From Cryomorphaceae bacterium (GTDB taxonomy: Bacteria > Bacteroidota > Bacteroidia > Flavobacteriales_D > Crocinitomicaceae): a stretch of 22,791 nucleotides of DNA. This document shows positions 1 through 7,680 of this stretch, in pieces; position 1 is the stretch's first letter; every line of letters begins with the position of its first letter. The notes beneath the pieces are model-generated. The model worked only from the letters and a program-made list of their open reading frames with translations. It was not told where the DNA came from and did no database searches. A program made the position numbers and the translations under genes. The stretch covers positions 1 to 22,791 of the forward strand of contig JAIXRD010000338.1 of assembly GCA_027485365.1 (NCBI GenBank). Reading direction: 5' to 3'.

Positions 1-217
1 CCATACCCACAGAAATACAAATGATTTTTCCGAATTCAGATTGGATACCTCCGAGATCTTTATAGACCATTTCCGCCGTTTTTTCTTCGGTGATTTTCAT
101 CCGATTTTTCCCCTCGAATAAGCTTTGAGCGGCTTCGTCTAGGTCTTGATAGTTGTACGTTTGTGGTACCGTTTCAATATCCAAAAAGAGGATTTTTTCT
201 ATGTGTATTGCGTCCAT
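1..217 (-). CDS. PolB-like 3'-5' exonuclease, N-terminal part (runs off left edge)
   Basis: The reverse strand opens at an ATG at 217 and stays open for 72 codons to the window edge, so only the N-terminus is present. The protein begins MDAIHIEKILFLDIETVPQT. FLDIET is the first exonuclease motif (Asp and Glu bind metal) of DEDD-type 3'-5' exonucleases, and the 'SEFGKIICISVG' stretch near residues 62-72 is typical of the predicted PolB-like exonuclease family of Bacteroidota (DNA_pol_B_exo_2). These are thought to act on nucleic acid 3' ends, but the cellular role is poorly defined. The gene is divergent from the methionine sulfoxide reductase gene with about 50 bases between starts. Family assignment rests on the N-terminus only; the remaining catalytic motifs are outside the window. 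Confidence 0.8.
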   Translation of the reverse strand, partial: MDAIHIEKILFLDIETVPQTYNYQDLDEAAQSLFEGKNRMKITEEKTAEMVYKDLGGIQSEFGKIICISVGM

Positions 218-269
218 TTCAAAAGTGATTTTAATTGCGAATTACGATTAATTATTGGAATTTTGCGCC

Positions 270-749
270 ATGTCTGAACAATTAATTATCAGCGGCGGCG
301 AAAAAAACGATAAATACCAAACCTTATTGCAGCAATTGCCTGCCTTAATAGATGAGCAGGTGGATAATGTAGCGAACATGTCAAACTTAGTGGCGGCCTT
401 AAAACAAACCTTTGGATTTTTTTGGGTTGGTTTTTATCGGGTACAGGCAGATGAATTGGTGTTGGGACCTTTTCAGGGTCCAATCGCATGTACGCGCATC
501 AAAAAAGGACAGGGCGTTTGTGGTGCGACGTGGCTAGAAGAACGGACGTTTGTGGTTCCTAATGTTCATAAATTCCCGGGCCATATTGCGTGCAGCGATC
601 AATCAAAGAGTGAGATTGTTGTCCCTCTATTTAAAGCGGGAGAGCTCGTTGCGGTACTTGATGTGGACAGTGATGAATTTGCTACCTTTGACGAGGTCGA
701 TAAAATTCAGTTAGAAAAAATCCTCGAATGGTTCAGCGCATATTATTAG
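270..749 (+). CDS. msrC: Free methionine-(R)-sulfoxide reductase (GAF domain, fRMsr)
   Basis: A 159-residue single GAF-domain protein. It matches the fRMsr family, which reduces free L-methionine-(R)-S-oxide with thioredoxin as electron donor in the cytoplasm. The sequence shows FWVGFYRV, then LVLGPFQGPIACTRI, and three cysteines at residues 74, 84 and 108. Their spacing of 10 and 24 equals that of the catalytic and resolving cysteines of the E. coli enzyme (Cys84, Cys94, Cys118), so the redox centre looks complete. I chose ATG at 270; a TTG at 255 would only add MEFCA and is unlikely. No Shine-Dalgarno sequence is visible, as is usual in Bacteroidota. The 3' end overlaps the next gene by 22 bases, which suggests co-transcription. 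Confidence 0.93.
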   Translation: MSEQLIISGGEKNDKYQTLLQQLPALIDEQVDNVANMSNLVAALKQTFGFFWVGFYRVQADELVLGPFQGPIACTRIKKGQGVCGATWLEERTFVVPNVHKFPGHIACSDQSKSEIVVPLFKAGELVAVLDVDSDEFATFDEVDKIQLEKILEWFSAYY

Positions 750-2230
750 GAATTTCACTGCTCTTGTTGTTTGGTTGTGCTCAAGTGGGTACCCTCAGTG
801 GCGGGGGGCGTGATGTAAAAGCGCCGGAAATAGTTTCGAGCACTCCAAGCATGGGGGCCTTGAATACCAACCCAGCACTTATTCGCTTGCAATTCGACGA
901 GTTTATAGAATTGAAAAATCCCATCGAGACATTTCGTCTAGAGCCCGCAGATGCAAAAATTACGGTCGTTTTAGCGAAAAAAACGGTGTTGGTGTCACTC
1001 AAAGGGGAGTTAAATCCGAACACCACCTACAGTTTATACATTGATGGAGGAGTAAAAGACATTTCAGAGGGCAATGACTCCGTGTATCAGTATGTATTTT
1101 CAACGGGTTCAACCTTAGATTCTGCAAAACAAGTATACCGAATTGGTAATGCGTATTCAAAGAAATCCATGACAGGTGTAACGGTTGGCCTATATGCCTC
1201 AGATACCAGTGCGAAACCCCGTTACCTCACGAAAAGCAACGAAGAAGGGTGGGCGAGTTTGGATTATTTACCTGTAGATTCTTTTTATGTGAAAGCCTTT
1301 TTGGATTTAAATCGAAACGGTTTAATCGATGTGAATGAACCCCAAGATATTCGGTTTAAGGCCAGTATTCCTACCAATGATTCATTGCCATTGCTGCTTT
1401 CAACTCCCCGCGAATTAAATCGTATGCATTCGTTTAAAGTATTGCCTCCGGGAATGTTAGTGGGGCACCTTCCAGAAGAGATTGCCTTGCGTGATGTGCG
1501 TGTTAATGGCCAGCTAGCACCGATGTACCGGGTGGATAGAGACTCCATAGCCATTAGCCTCAGTCAATTCGAACCAGGTGCCTTAGTGATTTCTACACCA
1601 TTAGATTCCGTTTCTTTACTTTACACAGCGAAAGAAAAGGCCACGCCTATTAAATTCCAAGTGATTCAACCCAATGTTGGTCCCTCCATTACCTTAACCT
1701 GTAATGTTTTTCTTGATTCAATGATTGATCTGAATTCCATTGAATTGATGCGAGCAGATTCAACCATAATTCCTATTAAATCACTATTAGTGGATCATAA
1801 CCGAATCCAACTTGTTCCGCAAACATGGACCTCAGGCAAACTGAAATTAAATATGGGGGCAAACGCCATTCAGGGGCTTAACGGAACTAAGGTGCTTCCA
1901 ACGACCCTTGACTTGGTTTGTTTTGGCGAGGCTGAATTGGGCACCTTGATTATCAACTTTAAAAATAATCCGTCAGGTAAACTTCTTTTACTAGAAAAAG
2001 ATGGAAAAACAGTTGCTTCATCATATTATTTGCCGGGTGCAAAAAAACAAGATTCCTTTGAGCACTTAGTGCCAGGAGAATATCATGTGGTGTTGATTGA
2101 TGACCAAAATGGAAACGGCGTATGGGATGCTATTCGTCCAGAAACAAAACAGGCCGCGGAACCGGTGCAGCGCTATACTAAAATCCCTAAAGTGCGAGCC
2201 AATTGGGATGTGGAAGTTAGCTTAGATTAA
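728..2230 (+). CDS. Lipoprotein with SbsA-type Ig-like domain
   Basis: A 500-residue protein with a lipoprotein signal: hydrophobic residues 4-15 and lipobox LFGC with Cys17 as lipidation site. It continues with the Gly-rich GGGRDVKAPE stretch that marks a family of Bacteroidota Ig-like (Big_5/SbsA) lipoproteins. The Ig-like domain covers about residues 30-125 (PEIVSSTPS to YVFSTG). The middle has prealbumin/SpaA-like strand patterns (GWASLDYLPVDSFYVKAFLD, DLNRNGLIDVNEP), and the C-terminus repeats this with DDQNGNGVWD and ends near EPVQRYTKIPKV. It is predicted to be anchored in the outer membrane or periplasm. The exact role is unknown. Its ATG lies inside the preceding gene, and no later start would keep the signal peptide. 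Confidence 0.85.
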   Translation: MVQRILLGISLLLLFGCAQVGTLSGGGRDVKAPEIVSSTPSMGALNTNPALIRLQFDEFIELKNPIETFRLEPADAKITVVLAKKTVLVSLKGELNPNTTYSLYIDGGVKDISEGNDSVYQYVFSTGSTLDSAKQVYRIGNAYSKKSMTGVTVGLYASDTSAKPRYLTKSNEEGWASLDYLPVDSFYVKAFLDLNRNGLIDVNEPQDIRFKASIPTNDSLPLLLSTPRELNRMHSFKVLPPGMLVGHLPEEIALRDVRVNGQLAPMYRVDRDSIAISLSQFEPGALVISTPLDSVSLLYTAKEKATPIKFQVIQPNVGPSITLTCNVFLDSMIDLNSIELMRADSTIIPIKSLLVDHNRIQLVPQTWTSGKLKLNMGANAIQGLNGTKVLPTTLDLVCFGEAELGTLIINFKNNPSGKLLLLEKDGKTVASSYYLPGAKKQDSFEHLVPGEYHVVLIDDQNGNGVWDAIRPETKQAAEPVQRYTKIPKVRANWDVEVSLD

Positions 2231-2306
2231 TTCCTAGTTTAGTTTTCAACAACGGCTCATCCACCTAAAAAACTTAGTACCTTTAAGGTTCGCAAATTTC
2301 ACCTGT

Positions 2307-5300
2307 ATGTACTTAATTTTTGATACGGAAACCACCGGGTTACCGCGTAATTTCAAGGCTCCTATTACCGATACGGATAACTGGCCGCGTGTGGTCCAAT
2401 TGGCTTGGCAATTACACGATGAATCCGGGAAAATAATTAAGCATAATGCCGCTATCATTAAACCGAATGGGTTCACTATTCCGTTTGATTCTGAAAAAGT
2501 GCATGGAATTTCTACGGCCCTAGCAACCTATGTTGGACGAGAACTCGATGAGGTGATTGCTGAATTCATGTATGATTTGAAGCAAGCGAAGTTCATTGTT
2601 GGACATAACTTGAAATTTGATGTCAATGTAATGGGCTGTGAATTTGTGCGCATGGAAATGGATTCCCCCTTGGAAACCATACCGGTACTAGATACATGTA
2701 CAGAGGAAAGTGCGGCACTCGTCCAATTAACAGGAGGTAAAGGCGGACGGTTTAAATTGCCAACCCTAACGGAGCTTTACGGGTTTCTATTTAATGAATC
2801 CTTCAATGAAGCGCATAACGCTACGGCGGATGTTGAGGCAACTACGCGTTGTTTTCTTGAGTTAATTCGCCGAGATCATTATTCCCCAGAACGCCTTAAT
2901 ACGGATGAAGGATATGGCTTGCGATTTAAGCAGGCAAATCCAAGTCCCGTTGCCTTGGTTGGACTAGAGCATCAGAACTTAAAGGAAGCAAGTAAAGCTT
3001 TAAAGCAATCCGATACCTCGCAGCGTGCAGACGCTACGGAGTTACCTGTTGAATTAGAGGATGCTCCGTTTACCCATTTGCATGTCCATTCTCAATTCAC
3101 CTTGTTGCAATCGACGGCTGAAATTAAATCACTGATTAATAAAGCCATTGAATTAGATTTACCGGCCTTAGCATTAACCGATAATGGAAATATGATGGCG
3201 GCCTTTCAATTTGAAAAGGTATTGAGTGATCATAATTCAAAAATATTGCAGGAGAAAGCGGAGGCTGAAGAGAATGGTTCACCTTTTACGAAGCGTCCAA
3301 TCCTTCCAATTATTGGCTGCGAATTTAATGTATGCGTTGATCACAAAAATCGAGACACCAAGGATGTGGGCTACAAAATGGTCTTTCTCGCAAAAAATAA
3401 AAACGGGTATCAAAACCTGATAAAATTATCTTCCCTCGCCTATACCGACGGATTCTATTACCTCCCAAGAATTGATAAAGCCTTGGTTGAACAATACGCC
3501 CAGGACATAATTGTGCTATCCGGTGGTCTTGATGGTGAAATTACGTCCCTCATCTTAAATGTGGGTGAAGCTCAGGCAGAAAGTGCATTGTTATGGTGGA
3601 AATCTGTTTTCAATGAAGACTTCTACCTGGAAGTTAACCGACATCAATTAGAGGCGGAAGACCATGCGAATGAGGTATTAATTCGTTTTTCGAAGGCGCA
3701 CGACGTTAAATTGGTGGCCACAAACAACAGTTATTATGTGAACCAAGGCGATGCCAATGCACACGACGTCTTGTTGTGCGTTCGGGATGGCGAGTTGATG
3801 TCCACACCGATTGGTCGTGGAAGAGGGTACCGTCACGGGTTTGAAAATGATGAATTTTATTTCAAGACACCTGATCAAATGAAGCGCTTGTTCGCCGATT
3901 TACCTGAGTCTATTTTATCGATTGCCGAGATCATTGGGAAATGTGAAGCCTATACCTTGTCGCGCGATGTGTTACTTCCAAAATTTGAAATTCCAGAGGA
4001 ATTTATTGATCCAAGTGACGATATTAACGGTACAAAAAATGGCGAAAATGGCTTTTTAAAGCACTTAACTTACCAAGGTGCGATAAAGCGCTATGGCGAA
4101 ATCAGTGAGGAGCTCAAAGAGCGCTTAGATTTCGAGTTAAAAACCATTGAAAACACCGGGTATCCGGGGTACTTTCTGATTGTTCAAGATTTCTGTAATG
4201 CGGCACGCGATATGGGTGTTTCCGTAGGTCCCGGAAGGGGGTCTGCCGCCGGATCTGCCGTAGCATACTGCATTGGGATTACCAATGTGGACCCGATTAA
4301 GTACGATCTCCTCTTTGAGCGTTTCTTGAATCCCGATCGGATTTCAATGCCCGATATTGATATCGATTTTGATGATGAAGGGAGGGGAAGAGTTATTGAT
4401 TATGTGATTAATAAATACGGTGCCAATCAGGTGGCACAAATTATTACATACGGTACCATGGCTGCTAAGTCCGCCATTAGAGATACTGCACGGGTACTCG
4501 ATTTACCCCTGCCAGATGCCGACCGCTTAGCTAAATTAGTACCCGATATTTCATTGAAGAAGTTGTTCGATTTAGAAGAACCTGCACTAGCCGATGCCTT
4601 GAAAAACAATCAAGAAGCATTGAATAATGCGAAGGAATTGCGTAAAATCTTTCAGGGACAAGGTCCTGCATCGGATGTGTTGCGACAGGCTAAAGCTATC
4701 GAAGGGTCGGTTAGAAATACTGGGATTCATGCCTGTGGGGTGATTATTACGCCAGATGACATTACGAATTTCGTTCCCGTTGCTACGGCGAAAGATTCTG
4801 TCATGGTGTGTACGCAATTTGACAACTCCGTAGCAGAATCTGCAGGCCTACTTAAAATGGATTTCCTTGGTTTGAAAACCCTTACCTTGATTAAGGATGC
4901 GGTTCGAATCATTAAAGAGAATCGAGGGATAGAACTTGACCCGGATCAATTTCCAATTGACGATGAGCTCACCTATAAACTCTTTCAACGCGGAGAAACG
5001 GTAGGTATATTTCAATATGAATCCCCCGGAATGCAAAAGTACATGCGGGAATTAAAACCTACAGCCTTTGCTGACCTTATTGCAATGAATGCACTTTATC
5101 GTCCGGGTCCTTTGGAGTATATACCTTCATATATTAAACGTAAACATGGCGAAGAGCCGATCGTATACGATTTAGATGATTGCGAGGGCCATTTAAAAGA
5201 AACCTACGGAATTACAGTCTATCAAGAGCAAGTGATGTTGCTTTCTCAGAAGTTGGCTGATTTTACCAAAGGTGAGGCCGATACCCTAAGGAAGGCAATG

Positions 5301-6656
5301 GGTAAAAAGGACCGCAAGGTACTGGATAAAATGCGTCCGGTATTTATAGAGCGTGGAAATGCGAAAGGCCATGCCAACGATAAATTGGAGAAGATTTGGA
5401 AGGACTGGGAAGCCTTTGCGTCCTATGCGTTTAACAAATCGCATTCTACGTGCTATGCTTGGGTGGCTTATCAAACGGCTTATCTTAAGGCAAACTACCC
5501 GGCGGAATATATGGCAGCCGTGTTAAGTAATAACATGAGCGATATTAAGCAAGTAACCTTCTTTATGGAAGAATGTCGTCGCATGGGGGTGAATGTTTTG
5601 GGTCCAGATGTAAATGAATCCCGCTTGAATTTTACAGTAAATGCGAACGGGGATATTCGTTTTGGTTTGGGAGCCATTCGTGGGATAGGGGAAGGACCGG
5701 TAGAAGCGATTATTCAAGGACGAGAGGAGGGACGATACACCAGTATTTTTGATTTCATTCGTCGGGTGAATTTAAAAGCAATCAATCGAGCAGCGATGCA
5801 AAATTTAGTATATGCAGGTGGATTTGATTCGTTTAGTGAGCTGCATCGGGCGCAGTATTTTATCGAAGAAGGAGCAAATCGCTTGTTTTTGGATCACATC
5901 ATACGTTATGGCACCTCCTATCAGGACAGTAAGGATTCAAGCCAGCATGACCTCTTTGGTGAGGGTTCTGGATTTGATGTAGTAGAACCGAAAGTTCCAA
6001 GTTGTGAAGAATGGTCTTCGAGTTATAAGTTGGCCAAAGAACGCGAAGTGATTGGGATTTTCATTTCCGGGCATCCCTTGGATGATTATAAAATGGAGAT
6101 TGATGCCTTTTGTACCGGGGCTTTAGCCATGTTGCATGATATGGAAACCTACAAAGGCCGCGATTTGTTGATGGCGGTAGTAGTTACCTCCATTGAACAT
6201 CGGATTGCTAAGAATGGAGACCCCTTTGGAACGGTAATTTTTGAAGATTATACGGATCAATATAAGCTGAATATTTTCCGTGAAAATTATTTAAAGTTCA
6301 AGCATTTACTGCAACCCGGTGTATTTTTAACCTTGCGTGGACGTATAGAAACACCACGGCACAGAACGCACTTAGAATTTAATTTAAACGAAGTTGAACT
6401 CTTACAACATTTGCGCGAAAAACGGGTTAAAGGCTTGCATTTAAGCATACCGAACAAAGACCTTAATCACCTCTTGATTGATGAACTTAATGGCTTGTTT
6501 TTGGCGAATCAGGGGTCGTGCAATGTACAGTTTACGATTTTTGATGCGGTAGAAGGCTTGGAATTAAATATGGCGTCGAAGTCGGTTCGTGTAAATCCGG
6601 ATCCGGAATTATACAAGGCACTCTCTAAAATGAATATTCAGTTTCGACTGAATTAA
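2307..6656 (+). CDS. dnaE: DNA polymerase III alpha subunit with fused N-terminal 3'-5' exonuclease
   Basis: The replicative polymerase, 1449 residues; E. coli DnaE has 1160. Residues 1-185 form a DEDDh exonuclease of the DnaQ type: FDTETTG (Asp6, Glu8), HNLKFD (Asp105) and HNATAD (His170, Asp175) are all present, so proofreading looks intact. After a linker the PHP domain begins at residue 253 (HLHVHS, His257/259/261). The palm shows GPGRGSAAGS and PDIDIDF with catalytic Asp683 and Asp685, and KMDFLGLKTL supplies the third aspartate (Asp852). ACGVIITPDDI and RPGPLEYIPSYI are further family motifs. A helix-hairpin-helix and an OB-fold (about 1280-1380) follow. Exonuclease fusion at the N-terminus is the usual arrangement in flavobacterial DnaE. 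A TACCTTTA box 20 bases upstream may be the promoter. The stop codon overlaps the tail of the convergent XRE gene. Confidence 0.97.
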   Translation: MYLIFDTETTGLPRNFKAPITDTDNWPRVVQLAWQLHDESGKIIKHNAAIIKPNGFTIPFDSEKVHGISTALATYVGRELDEVIAEFMYDLKQAKFIVGHNLKFDVNVMGCEFVRMEMDSPLETIPVLDTCTEESAALVQLTGGKGGRFKLPTLTELYGFLFNESFNEAHNATADVEATTRCFLELIRRDHYSPERLNTDEGYGLRFKQANPSPVALVGLEHQNLKEASKALKQSDTSQRADATELPVELEDAPFTHLHVHSQFTLLQSTAEIKSLINKAIELDLPALALTDNGNMMAAFQFEKVLSDHNSKILQEKAEAEENGSPFTKRPILPIIGCEFNVCVDHKNRDTKDVGYKMVFLAKNKNGYQNLIKLSSLAYTDGFYYLPRIDKALVEQYAQDIIVLSGGLDGEITSLILNVGEAQAESALLWWKSVFNEDFYLEVNRHQLEAEDHANEVLIRFSKAHDVKLVATNNSYYVNQGDANAHDVLLCVRDGELMSTPIGRGRGYRHGFENDEFYFKTPDQMKRLFADLPESILSIAEIIGKCEAYTLSRDVLLPKFEIPEEFIDPSDDINGTKNGENGFLKHLTYQGAIKRYGEISEELKERLDFELKTIENTGYPGYFLIVQDFCNAARDMGVSVGPGRGSAAGSAVAYCIGITNVDPIKYDLLFERFLNPDRISMPDIDIDFDDEGRGRVIDYVINKYGANQVAQIITYGTMAAKSAIRDTARVLDLPLPDADRLAKLVPDISLKKLFDLEEPALADALKNNQEALNNAKELRKIFQGQGPASDVLRQAKAIEGSVRNTGIHACGVIITPDDITNFVPVATAKDSVMVCTQFDNSVAESAGLLKMDFLGLKTLTLIKDAVRIIKENRGIELDPDQFPIDDELTYKLFQRGETVGIFQYESPGMQKYMRELKPTAFADLIAMNALYRPGPLEYIPSYIKRKHGEEPIVYDLDDCEGHLKETYGITVYQEQVMLLSQKLADFTKGEADTLRKAMGKKDRKVLDKMRPVFIERGNAKGHANDKLEKIWKDWEAFASYAFNKSHSTCYAWVAYQTAYLKANYPAEYMAAVLSNNMSDIKQVTFFMEECRRMGVNVLGPDVNESRLNFTVNANGDIRFGLGAIRGIGEGPVEAIIQGREEGRYTSIFDFIRRVNLKAINRAAMQNLVYAGGFDSFSELHRAQYFIEEGANRLFLDHIIRYGTSYQDSKDSSQHDLFGEGSGFDVVEPKVPSCEEWSSSYKLAKEREVIGIFISGHPLDDYKMEIDAFCTGALAMLHDMETYKGRDLLMAVVVTSIEHRIAKNGDPFGTVIFEDYTDQYKLNIFRENYLKFKHLLQPGVFLTLRGRIETPRHRTHLEFNLNEVELLQHLREKRVKGLHLSIPNKDLNHLLIDELNGLFLANQGSCNVQFTIFDAVEGLELNMASKSVRVNPDPELYKALSKMNIQFRLN

Positions 6657-6903
6657 TTCAGATCTCCTGCCTCTTCCACTTGTTTTATTAAGTTCGAAAG
6701 GGACATTTCGAATGCGTTCGCTATGCGTATCAACACGCGTAGGCTTGGATTAAATTCTCCTTTTTTATCCGTTGAATGGTTCGTATATCCACATCACAGA
6801 GCGATGACAATTGTAGTTGTGTGATTTTTTTGGATTTTCTGACCGTTTTTATTTCGGTTCCAAATTGTTTTAGGTCGTTTTCAAAGGAGGATTGCACCTC
6901 CAA
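6653..6903 (-). pseudogene. XRE-family HTH regulator split by a -1 frameshift at A-AAA-AAG
   Basis: The reverse strand encodes a small helix-turn-helix protein in two frames. Frame one runs from TTG 6903 (or GTG 6897) through LKQFGTEIKTVRKSKKITQL and DVDIRTIQRIKK, then stops at TGA 6732-6730. Shifting back one base at the heptamer A-AAA-AAG (6766-6760) continues as KKGEFNPSLRVLIRIANAF, SLSNLIKQVEEAGDLN and a TAA at 6655-6653. The joined 83-residue product is a textbook XRE/Cro fold (TIQRI.KGEFNPSL is the family's recognition-helix and loop signature). The heptamer is in the correct phase for -1 ribosomal slippage, as in dnaX. Alternatives are real decay or one missed A in a run of six. No ATG is available and the start is uncertain, which favours decay somewhat. 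It is convergent with dnaE (4-base overlap) and divergent from the 6995 lipoprotein. Confidence 0.75.
6760..6766 (-). promoter_or_regulatory. Possible -1 slippery heptamer A-AAA-AAG
   Basis: Read on the minus strand, the codons are ATA AAA AAG GAG, so the heptamer is A-AAA-AAG in the phase used by dnaX-type -1 frameshift sites. Re-reading the last G gives GGA GAA TTT and restores the HTH protein. An imperfect hairpin (6742-6721: CTA, C·A mismatch, GCGTG, loop TTGA, TACGC, TAG) begins 17 bases downstream and carries the zero-frame TGA in its loop. That spacing is longer than the usual 5-9 bases. Function is inferred, not shown. Confidence 0.4.
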
Positions 6904-6932
6904 ATGTGAGGCTTAATTAAAAAAATAATATA

Positions 6933-6946
6933 CGACATATATGCCG
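6933..6946. promoter_or_regulatory. Imperfect palindrome, candidate operator
   Basis: CGACATATATGCCG lies in the 91-base region between the divergent XRE gene and the 6995 lipoprotein. The core CATATATG is a perfect palindrome and the outer CG/CG pairs match, with one mismatch between. Small XRE regulators often bind such a site next to their own gene. This is suggestive only, as AT-rich DNA yields short palindromes by chance. Confidence 0.25.
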
Positions 6947-6994
6947 CATTAATTTTTCTTATGTATATTTAAGGCAACTTTTAATTTATTATTT

Positions 6995-7222
6995 ATGAAA
7001 AAAATGATTTTACTTGTTGGATTAGGCACAGTCCTTTTCCTCAGCTCATGCAACAAAGATTACAGTTGCTATTGTGTTGCCGTTGATGGTGTAACTGGAG
7101 ATGTAATTGAAGAAACTACTACTATTAATGGTAAAAAGAAGGATGTTATTTCTTCTTGTGATTCCGGAGATTATTATGATTCTGTGAATGATATTACTGT
7201 TGAATGTGAAATTTTAGAATAA
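6995..7222 (+). CDS. Small cysteine-containing lipoprotein, function unknown
   Basis: A 75-residue protein with a clear lipoprotein signal: MKKMILLVGLGTVLFLSSC, lipidated at Cys19. The mature part of about 56 residues is acidic and has four further cysteines (25, 27, 55, 71), enough for two disulfides in the periplasm or at the cell surface. I recognise no named family. ATG at 6995 is the only good start. A TATATTTA box at 6964-6971 is one mismatch from the Bacteroidota -7 element and is placed 23 bases upstream. The next gene follows within 4 bases, so the two are probably one transcript. Base composition is AT-richer than in dnaE. Confidence 0.75.
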   Translation: MKKMILLVGLGTVLFLSSCNKDYSCYCVAVDGVTGDVIEETTTINGKKKDVISSCDSGDYYDSVNDITVECEILE

Positions 7223-7226
7223 CATT

Positions 7227-7232
7227 ATGTAA
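7227..7232 (+). other. ATG-TAA start-stop at the natural start of the next lipoprotein
   Basis: Four bases after the preceding stop comes ATG TAA, in frame with the downstream ORF. Reading the TAA as AAA would give MKKIIYLIATILFFSSC, a perfect lipoprotein signal peptide. So a single A-to-T change appears to have created a stop at codon 2. It may be a knock-out mutation, a sequencing error, or a minimal start-stop element with re-initiation downstream. Confidence 0.65.
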
Positions 7233-7244
7233 AAGATAATTTAT

Positions 7245-7589
7245 TTGATTGCTACTATTTTGTTTTTCAGTTCTTGTACAGTGGCTAAAATTGGTGGCAA
7301 GGGTGCGGTACCTGTATTATTAAATCAGCCTGAAAATCAAATGCAATTAATTGAACACGTGATTATTAAGAAAAACAGAAATTTTGACTTTACAAGTTCA
7401 TACGATGTTTCCGAAATCATGTCTAAAGTTATTGCTGAAAAACAACCCGATGCAGTAATAAATACCCAAATCACACTAAAGCAGGGAATTGATAATTACT
7501 TCATTAATCTTTTTACTCTAGGTATAGCAAATTCAACGAAAATTATTATTGATGCTGATATGATGAAAGCGAAAAAAGGAAATAATTAA
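7245..7589 (+). CDS. Putative lipoprotein with disrupted start
   Basis: The open frame gives 114 residues from a TTG at 7245: MIATILFFSSC, then a mature part beginning CTVAKIGGKGAVPVLL. The lipobox (FSSC) is intact, but starting at this TTG leaves a very short signal without the usual N-terminal lysines. Those lysines exist upstream in frame (codons 7233-7238) behind the ATG-TAA at 7227-7232, so the ancestral start was almost certainly 7227. The mature part has a pattern of alternating strands and a hydrophobic NYFINLFTLGIANSTKIIID segment near the C-terminus. I do not recognise the family. It is probably co-transcribed with the 6995 gene and may be translated poorly or not at all; otherwise the frame is undamaged. 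Confidence 0.55.
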   Translation: MIATILFFSSCTVAKIGGKGAVPVLLNQPENQMQLIEHVIIKKNRNFDFTSSYDVSEIMSKVIAEKQPDAVINTQITLKQGIDNYFINLFTLGIANSTKIIIDADMMKAKKGNN

Positions 7590-7624
7590 AGAAAGCAACC
7601 AATCCAAATTCATTAAATTGTAAG

Positions 7625-7648
7625 AGAGAATATTAAATTTAATTCTCT
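7625..7648. repeat. AT-rich inverted repeat before the terminator
   Basis: AGAGAAT at 7625-7631 pairs with ATTCTCT at 7642-7648, and the inner TAAA/TTTA can extend the stem past a two-base bulge. It sits 3' of the lipoprotein gene and just before the GC-rich terminator, and may be an extra transcript-end hairpin. Confidence 0.4.
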
Positions 7649-7650
7649 AT

Positions 7651-7680
7651 AAAACCCGACCACCGCGTCGGGTTTTTTTT
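7651..7680 (+). terminator. Rho-independent terminator
   Basis: AAAACCCGAC (7651-7660) and GTCGGGTTTT (7667-7676) form a 10-pair stem around the loop CACCGC, followed by further T up to 7680. It ends the 6995-7589 transcript. The T-run overlaps the stop codon of the convergent hydrolase gene, and the A-run at 7651 gives four T on the other strand, so it may work weakly in both directions. Confidence 0.9.

Noticed and set aside
255..269. TTG start adding MEFCA to the methionine sulfoxide reductase
   Set aside because: ATG at 270 gives the normal N-terminus of the family; the extra residues have no counterpart.
6657..6994. Treating the stretch after dnaE as empty intergenic DNA
   Set aside because: Reverse-strand translation in two frames gives a complete XRE-type HTH protein, so the stretch holds a split gene.
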